DNA from: Flavobacterium omnivorum
GTDB lineage: Bacteria; Bacteroidota; Bacteroidia; Flavobacteriales; Flavobacteriaceae
DNA: 64,000 nucleotides
NCBI RefSeq assembly: GCF_900099915.1
Contig: NZ_FNDB01000004.1
Location: forward strand, 124,001 to 188,000
Reading direction: 5' to 3'
Both the position numbers and the translations under genes were made by a program. Below are positions 60,040 to 64,000 of this stretch, in pieces; within the stretch, counting starts at the first letter, position 1, and each line of letters opens with the position of its first letter. The notes beneath the pieces are model-generated. The model had not been told where the DNA came from, ran no database searches, and was given only the letters and a program-made list of their open reading frames with translations.

Positions 60040-63000
60040 TTATATCAGTTCGACAATTTTGGAATACAATAATTTTTCATCTATGGGCTTAGCGAGATAA
60101 TCATTCATAGCAACAGCTTTACATTTTCCCAAATCTACCGTTGTAACATCAGCCGTTATTGCAATAATAGGGATATCTAATTTCATGATTTCTCGAATGT
60201 GTTTTGTAGCTTCAAAGCCATTCATTAAAGGCATTTGAAGGTCCATTAAGATAATATCGTATGATTTTTTTTCCAGTTTTTCGATAGCTATTTTACCATT
60301 AGCGGCAATTTCACAATCAAAACCAAAATCAGCCAATATTGTTTTCATCAATAATTGATTAAGTGGCATGTCTTCCACAACCAAAACTTTTATATTGTTT
60401 ACTACAGTGTTAGATTCAATTAAATCGGTTTCAGTCTCAGTATCCTCTTTTGTTTTCTGAAAAGGTAAAGTGAAACTAAACGTAGAGCCTTCATTTATTT
60501 TACTTTTGACGCGAATACTACCTCCTTGTGATGTTACCAATTGTTTCACAATGGCTAATCCTAAACCCGTTCCTCCATAATGACCAGAAGATCCATTGCT
60601 AGCTTGTTGAAAATTTTCAAAAATTAAATCGATATTGTCTTCAGGAATACCAATTCCACTGTCGTCAATTACAAATTCAACTATTACTTTATCAGCATCT
60701 TCAAACAATAGATTGGTACTAAACACAATAGTGCCTTGAGCAGTAAATTTAACAGCGTTGCTCACTAGATTTAAAATAATCTGATGCAATCGAATGGAGT
60801 CTCCTAAAAGAACTTCAGGTATTTTTTTGTCAAACTTAGTGACAAGTTTTAAATTTTTTTCTTGAATTTTAGTTTCAAATAATTGAAGCATAGAAGCTAT
60901 TGAAACGGCCATTTCGAATGATTTTTTTTCGAAAATCATTTTTCCAGCATCTACTTTTGCTAAATTAAGAATATCGTTTATTAATGCGATCAAAGTATCA
61001 CCACTTAATTGTATGGCACTCAAGTATTCTATTTGTTTAGTCGTTAGTTCTGTTTTTAAGAGCACTCTGGTAAATCCAATAATTGCATTCATCGGCGTCC
61101 GAATCTCATGGCTCATATTAGAAAGGAATTGTTGTTTTGCTTTCACAGCATCTTCGGCAGCTCTTGTCGCTTCTTCAGCTTTGACTTGTGCTTCTTCAGC
61201 TGTTAAGGTAGCCAATTCTGCTAATACTTTTGATTCTATTAATTCAGCTTCAATTCTTTTTTGATCCGTTACATCTCTTGCCACAATGACTACTCCTAGT
61301 ACTTTAGCTTGGTCGTCTTTGTACACAGAACCGTTTAATAAAACATCAGTTAGTTTGCCGCTTTTGTGGCGGAGTTTAAGCGGAGAATTAGTGATAAATC
61401 CTTTTGCGAAGACTTCCTTATAAATAGCTTGAGCTTTTTCAGGCTCTGTAAAATAGCCAAAGAAATCAGTTCCCTTAAGTTGCTCTCGTGAAAGTCCCGT
61501 GATATTTACAGTTGCGCTGTTCATATCCGTAACCTTCCCTTCATTGTTTATTGTTGTCAGCGGATCTAGGCTTGCTTCTATGAGACTGAGAGAATATTTT
61601 TCTTTGAGATAGTATCTGTAACGATCCGTTATGTCTTCAATAGCCAGAAGAATGAGTGGTGTACTATTTGTCTTTTGAACAATCAAATGCGCATTTAAAA
61701 GCATTATTCGTTCTCCAATGCCAGAAAAAGTATGGGTTACTTCAAAATTTTCAAAACTAATATTTTTCGAAAGGATATCATTAAGTACTCCACGAAGTTT
61801 TGCAATGTTCCATTGTTTATCACCCAAATCAAATAATAATTTTCCTTCGGTATCTTCTTTATCTACTAAAAATTTGTTGTAAAAAGATTTATTAGCGGAT
61901 ATAACATGAAAATCCTTATTTAAAATAAGCATAGGTTCATGAATGGTGGCTATAATAGCTTCCGAATAGGCATGTGATTCTTTTAATAAATCATGGCGCA
62001 TTTGCAATTCCTGATTGGTAGAAATAAGTTCTTCGTTAGTAGCTTCAATTTCTTCCTTTGAGGTTTCTAGTTCTTCATTTAAAGTTTGGAATTCTTCATT
62101 TGAGGAAACAATTTCTTCATTAGCAGCCTGTAATTCCTCATAAATATTTTCTTGTGATTCAATGATGTTTATCATTTCAGCACGCGTAGTATTGAGTTCC
62201 TCAGTTAGTTTTTTTATTTTTAAATCTTTGAGTTTAGCATTGTTTGTTCCATCTGCTTCAGGTTCAATAATTTTTTCTACTTGTTCTTGTGGTTTAAAAA
62301 CAATTAAAAGCAACGGTTCGTCCCACTCAATTTTAAGTGGGCTTACTTCAAAAGACATCAACCTTAAAACGGATTCAATTTTGATTTCAATTCCTGATTT
62401 AGATACAGTTTTTTTTGTTTCGATTACTTTATTAATGGCATTACGGAGTTCAAAAGCAAATTCCGGTTTGGCCATTTTTAATATATTAAGGCTTGCTTTA
62501 CCTGATGAATGCTCTAAATAGGAGGAGACTGGGCCTCTAAACTGGAGTATTTCCATTTCTTTGTTCACTACAGCGCAGGCTGGCATGTAATTAGAAAGAA
62601 GTTCAGAGTCAATAGCATTCTCTATACTTTCTTGATTGACGCTTATGTTCTTAGAGGTAGTGTTTACTTTTTTATTGGACATAGAAGTACGTGTAAAACG
62701 TGGTGTTAATTCAAGTATCTTTCGAACTCCCAAATTATTTTTTCGAGAATAGATTTTAAATTTATTGTTAACTAACGTGAAAAGCTGTGATGTGGTCCCT
62801 ACACTTTCAGCTTTACCAAGCATCAAATATCCAGTGTCATTCAAAGCAAAATGTAAGGATGCAAAAACTTTCTTTTGCGCAGCAGAATCAAAGTAAATTA
62901 GAAGATTGCAGCAACTTACTAAATCCATTCGCGAAAAAGGAGGATCACGTAGAATATTGTGTGGAGCAAAGATGCACATTTCTCTTAGCTCTCTAACAAT

Positions 63001-64000
63001 GCGGTAATTTTCACCCGTTTTAGTAAAAAATCGAGTCAAATATTTTTTAGGAATGGATTCAATATCACTTTGGGAATATTCTCCTATTCGGGCATCTCGA
63101 ATGGCATCTTCGCTCAAATCAGTGGCGAAAATTTGAATGGGTATTTTATTCGTTTTATCTTCTTGCAATTCGGCAATAATCATTGCAATGGAATAGGCTT
63201 CCTGACCTGTAGAACACGCTGGAACCCATATTCGCAGTGTTTCATCAATCGTCTTATTCTTTAAAACTTTTGTTAATAAATTAGTTTTTAAAAATTGAAA
63301 AGTTTCTTTTTCTCTAAAAAAACTAGTTACATTTATTAGTAAATCTGTGTAAAGAATTCCAATTTCGTTATTTTTTTGAATTAAAAGTTTTACATATTCG
63401 TGTATCGATTTTATTCCATATTGATTCATTTTATGGCTAATTCTTCTCTTAATAGTCGGCATTTTATAGTGACTAAAATCTACGCCTGTCTCCTTGAGTA
63501 AAAGTTCAAAAATAGTATTTATATCGTAATTGTTATTTTTAAGAGGAGTTTTTTGCTTAGTGGTCTCTTCTCCAGAGCTTACCTTTTTCGTTACTTTTAT
63601 TTTACTAAGGCGAACTATTTGGTTGGCTATTTCCAAAGGAGATAAAATATAGTCTACTACGCCCGAAGAAATTGCTGCCTTTGGCATACTACTGGCTTGA
63701 GCGGTTTCGTCTTGCGCAAAAGTAATACCACCAGCATCTTTAATGGCTTTAAGACCCATCATACCATCACTAGCATAACCGGAAAGTATGACTCCAATCA
63801 CTTTTGATTTATGAGTTTCAGCAAGTGAGGAAAAAAGAAGGTCTATAGAAAGATTTGGATTGTTTTTATTGATGCGTGGGTACAATTGAATATGACCATC
63901 TACTACCTCGAGTACTTTATTGGGTGGAATAACATATACATTGTTTGGTTCCATCTTTTCCATGTTATCAATTTCCTGGACTTTCATTTTAGTAATCTTT
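60040..64000 (-). CDS. CheB-CheR-PAS-histidine kinase-receiver hybrid protein (5' end beyond the window)
   Basis: The frame is open to the window end; the Met at 63987 is internal to CheB, since the codons before it read KITK in frame and fit the domain. Order, numbered from that Met: end of a CheB methylesterase domain (to about 128, VIGVILSGYASDGMMG), CheR methyltransferase (about 155-420, IWVPACSTGQEAYSIAM for SAM binding and CCNLLIYF), a long coiled coil (about 610-690, repeated TNEELxSxNEEL-like units), two PAS domains (about 695-930), HisKA with MSHEIRTPMNA (His near 960), HATPase with DDSGIGIPED and GGTGLGLAI, and a C-terminal receiver (about 1198-1315, ILMDLQMP). Flagella are not expected here, so it is inferred to be an envelope or stress sensor rather than a chemotaxis protein. 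Confidence 0.93.
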   Translation of the reverse strand, partial: KITKMKVQEIDNMEKMEPNNVYVIPPNKVLEVVDGHIQLYPRINKNNPNLSIDLLFSSLAETHKSKVIGVILSGYASDGMMGLKAIKDAGGITFAQDETAQASSMPKAAISSGVVDYILSPLEIANQIVRLSKIKVTKKVSSGEETTKQKTPLKNNNYDINTIFELLLKETGVDFSHYKMPTIKRRISHKMNQYGIKSIHEYVKLLIQKNNEIGILYTDLLINVTSFFREKETFQFLKTNLLTKVLKNKTIDETLRIWVPACSTGQEAYSIAMIIAELQEDKTNKIPIQIFATDLSEDAIRDARIGEYSQSDIESIPKKYLTRFFTKTGENYRIVRELREMCIFAPHNILRDPPFSRMDLVSCCNLLIYFDSAAQKKVFASLHFALNDTGYLMLGKAESVGTTSQLFTLVNNKFKIYSRKNNLGVRKILELTPRFTRTSMSNKKVNTTSKNISVNQESIENAIDSELLSNYMPACAVVNKEMEILQFRGPVSSYLEHSSGKASLNILKMAKPEFAFELRNAINKVIETKKTVSKSGIEIKIESVLRLMSFEVSPLKIEWDEPLLLIVFKPQEQVEKIIEPEADGTNNAKLKDLKIKKLTEELNTTRAEMINIIESQENIYEELQAANEEIVSSNEEFQTLNEELETSKEEIEATNEELISTNQELQMRHDLLKESHAYSEAIIATIHEPMLILNKDFHVISANKSFYNKFLVDKEDTEGKLLFDLGDKQWNIAKLRGVLNDILSKNISFENFEVTHTFSGIGERIMLLNAHLIVQKTNSTPLILLAIEDITDRYRYYLKEKYSLSLIEASLDPLTTINNEGKVTDMNSATVNITGLSREQLKGTDFFGYFTEPEKAQAIYKEVFAKGFITNSPLKLRHKSGKLTDVLLNGSVYKDDQAKVLGVVIVARDVTDQKRIEAELIESKVLAELATLTAEEAQVKAEEATRAAEDAVKAKQQFLSNMSHEIRTPMNAIIGFTRVLLKTELTTKQIEYLSAIQLSGDTLIALINDILNLAKVDAGKMIFEKKSFEMAVSIASMLQLFETKIQEKNLKLVTKFDKKIPEVLLGDSIRLHQIILNLVSNAVKFTAQGTIVFSTNLLFEDADKVIVEFVIDDSGIGIPEDNIDLIFENFQQASNGSSGHYGGTGLGLAIVKQLVTSQGGSIRVKSKINEGSTFSFTLPFQKTKEDTETETDLIESNTVVNNIKVLVVEDMPLNQLLMKTILADFGFDCEIAANGKIAIEKLEKKSYDIILMDLQMPLMNGFEATKHIREIMKLDIPIIAITADVTTVDLGKCKAVAMNDYLAKPIDEKLLYSKIVELI

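Overview
This window looks like a chromosome segment of a Flavobacterium-like member of the Bacteroidota. The DNA is AT-rich, genes start without clear Shine-Dalgarno sites, several genes are preceded by the Bacteroidota -7 element TAnnTTTG, and the gene families (TonB receptor with carboxypeptidase-like domain, DUF2853, Bacteroidota-type PIG-L, OmpA with thrombospondin repeats, menaquinone genes) are typical. No rRNA, tRNA, CRISPR array or intact transposon was seen.

Layout. 1-9.5 kb is all minus strand: a partial PIG-L deacetylase, two paralogous secreted proteins behind sigma-54-like sites, a small stress-type membrane protein, an outer-membrane protein, an AI-2E family transporter, a small MscS channel, and a tight group of Maf, UbiA-family prenyltransferase, KdsC-like phosphatase and DUF2520 protein. 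9.7-12.9 kb holds a fused ResB/CcsA cytochrome c maturation protein. 13.0-19.5 kb holds an ECF sigma/anti-sigma pair diverging from two DUF4331 proteins, a TPR lipoprotein and a TonB receptor. 19.6-37.4 kb is housekeeping, including a dispersed menaquinone set (menD, menB, menA, menC) interleaved with a PH-domain pair, a CvfB-like S1 protein, an M28 peptidase and a UPF0173 hydrolase. 37.6-64 kb is almost entirely minus strand and reads as a stress and cell-envelope island: an ice-binding-like protein with an OmpA partner, a porin-like/lmo0937/YtxH/holin-like operon, a CsbD-like protein, MlaE-MlaF-MlaD, a PA2169-type protein, an OmpA protein, Dps, aldolase, ene-reductase, a truncated DUF892 protein with a succinate-semialdehyde dehydrogenase, and a giant CheB/CheR/PAS/histidine kinase/receiver protein running off the right end.

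Main discovery. Eleven promoters on the minus strand share one rigid element: GTGAA, then TRTAAC, exactly 15 bp, a second TRTAAY, exactly 21 bp, and a -7 element (T/G/C)AnnTTT(G/A). Nine are in the 41-60 kb island and two lie far away, before the small membrane protein at 2.1 kb and the AI-2E transporter at 4.5 kb. The 21-bp direct-repeat period next to a weak -7 box suggests one dedicated activator, possibly of the LytTR type, controlling an envelope-stress regulon. One member of that regulon (50989-51374) is split into two frames at an A10 run that forms the slippery heptamer A_AAA_AAC in exactly the phase needed for -1 frameshifting.

Other points of interest are two copies of a palindromic intergenic element, a separate 144-bp element with terminal inverted repeats, a coding 21-residue coiled-coil repeat fused to a kinase dimerisation helix with no ATPase, and an (AAAC)n tract just before a lipoprotein gene.
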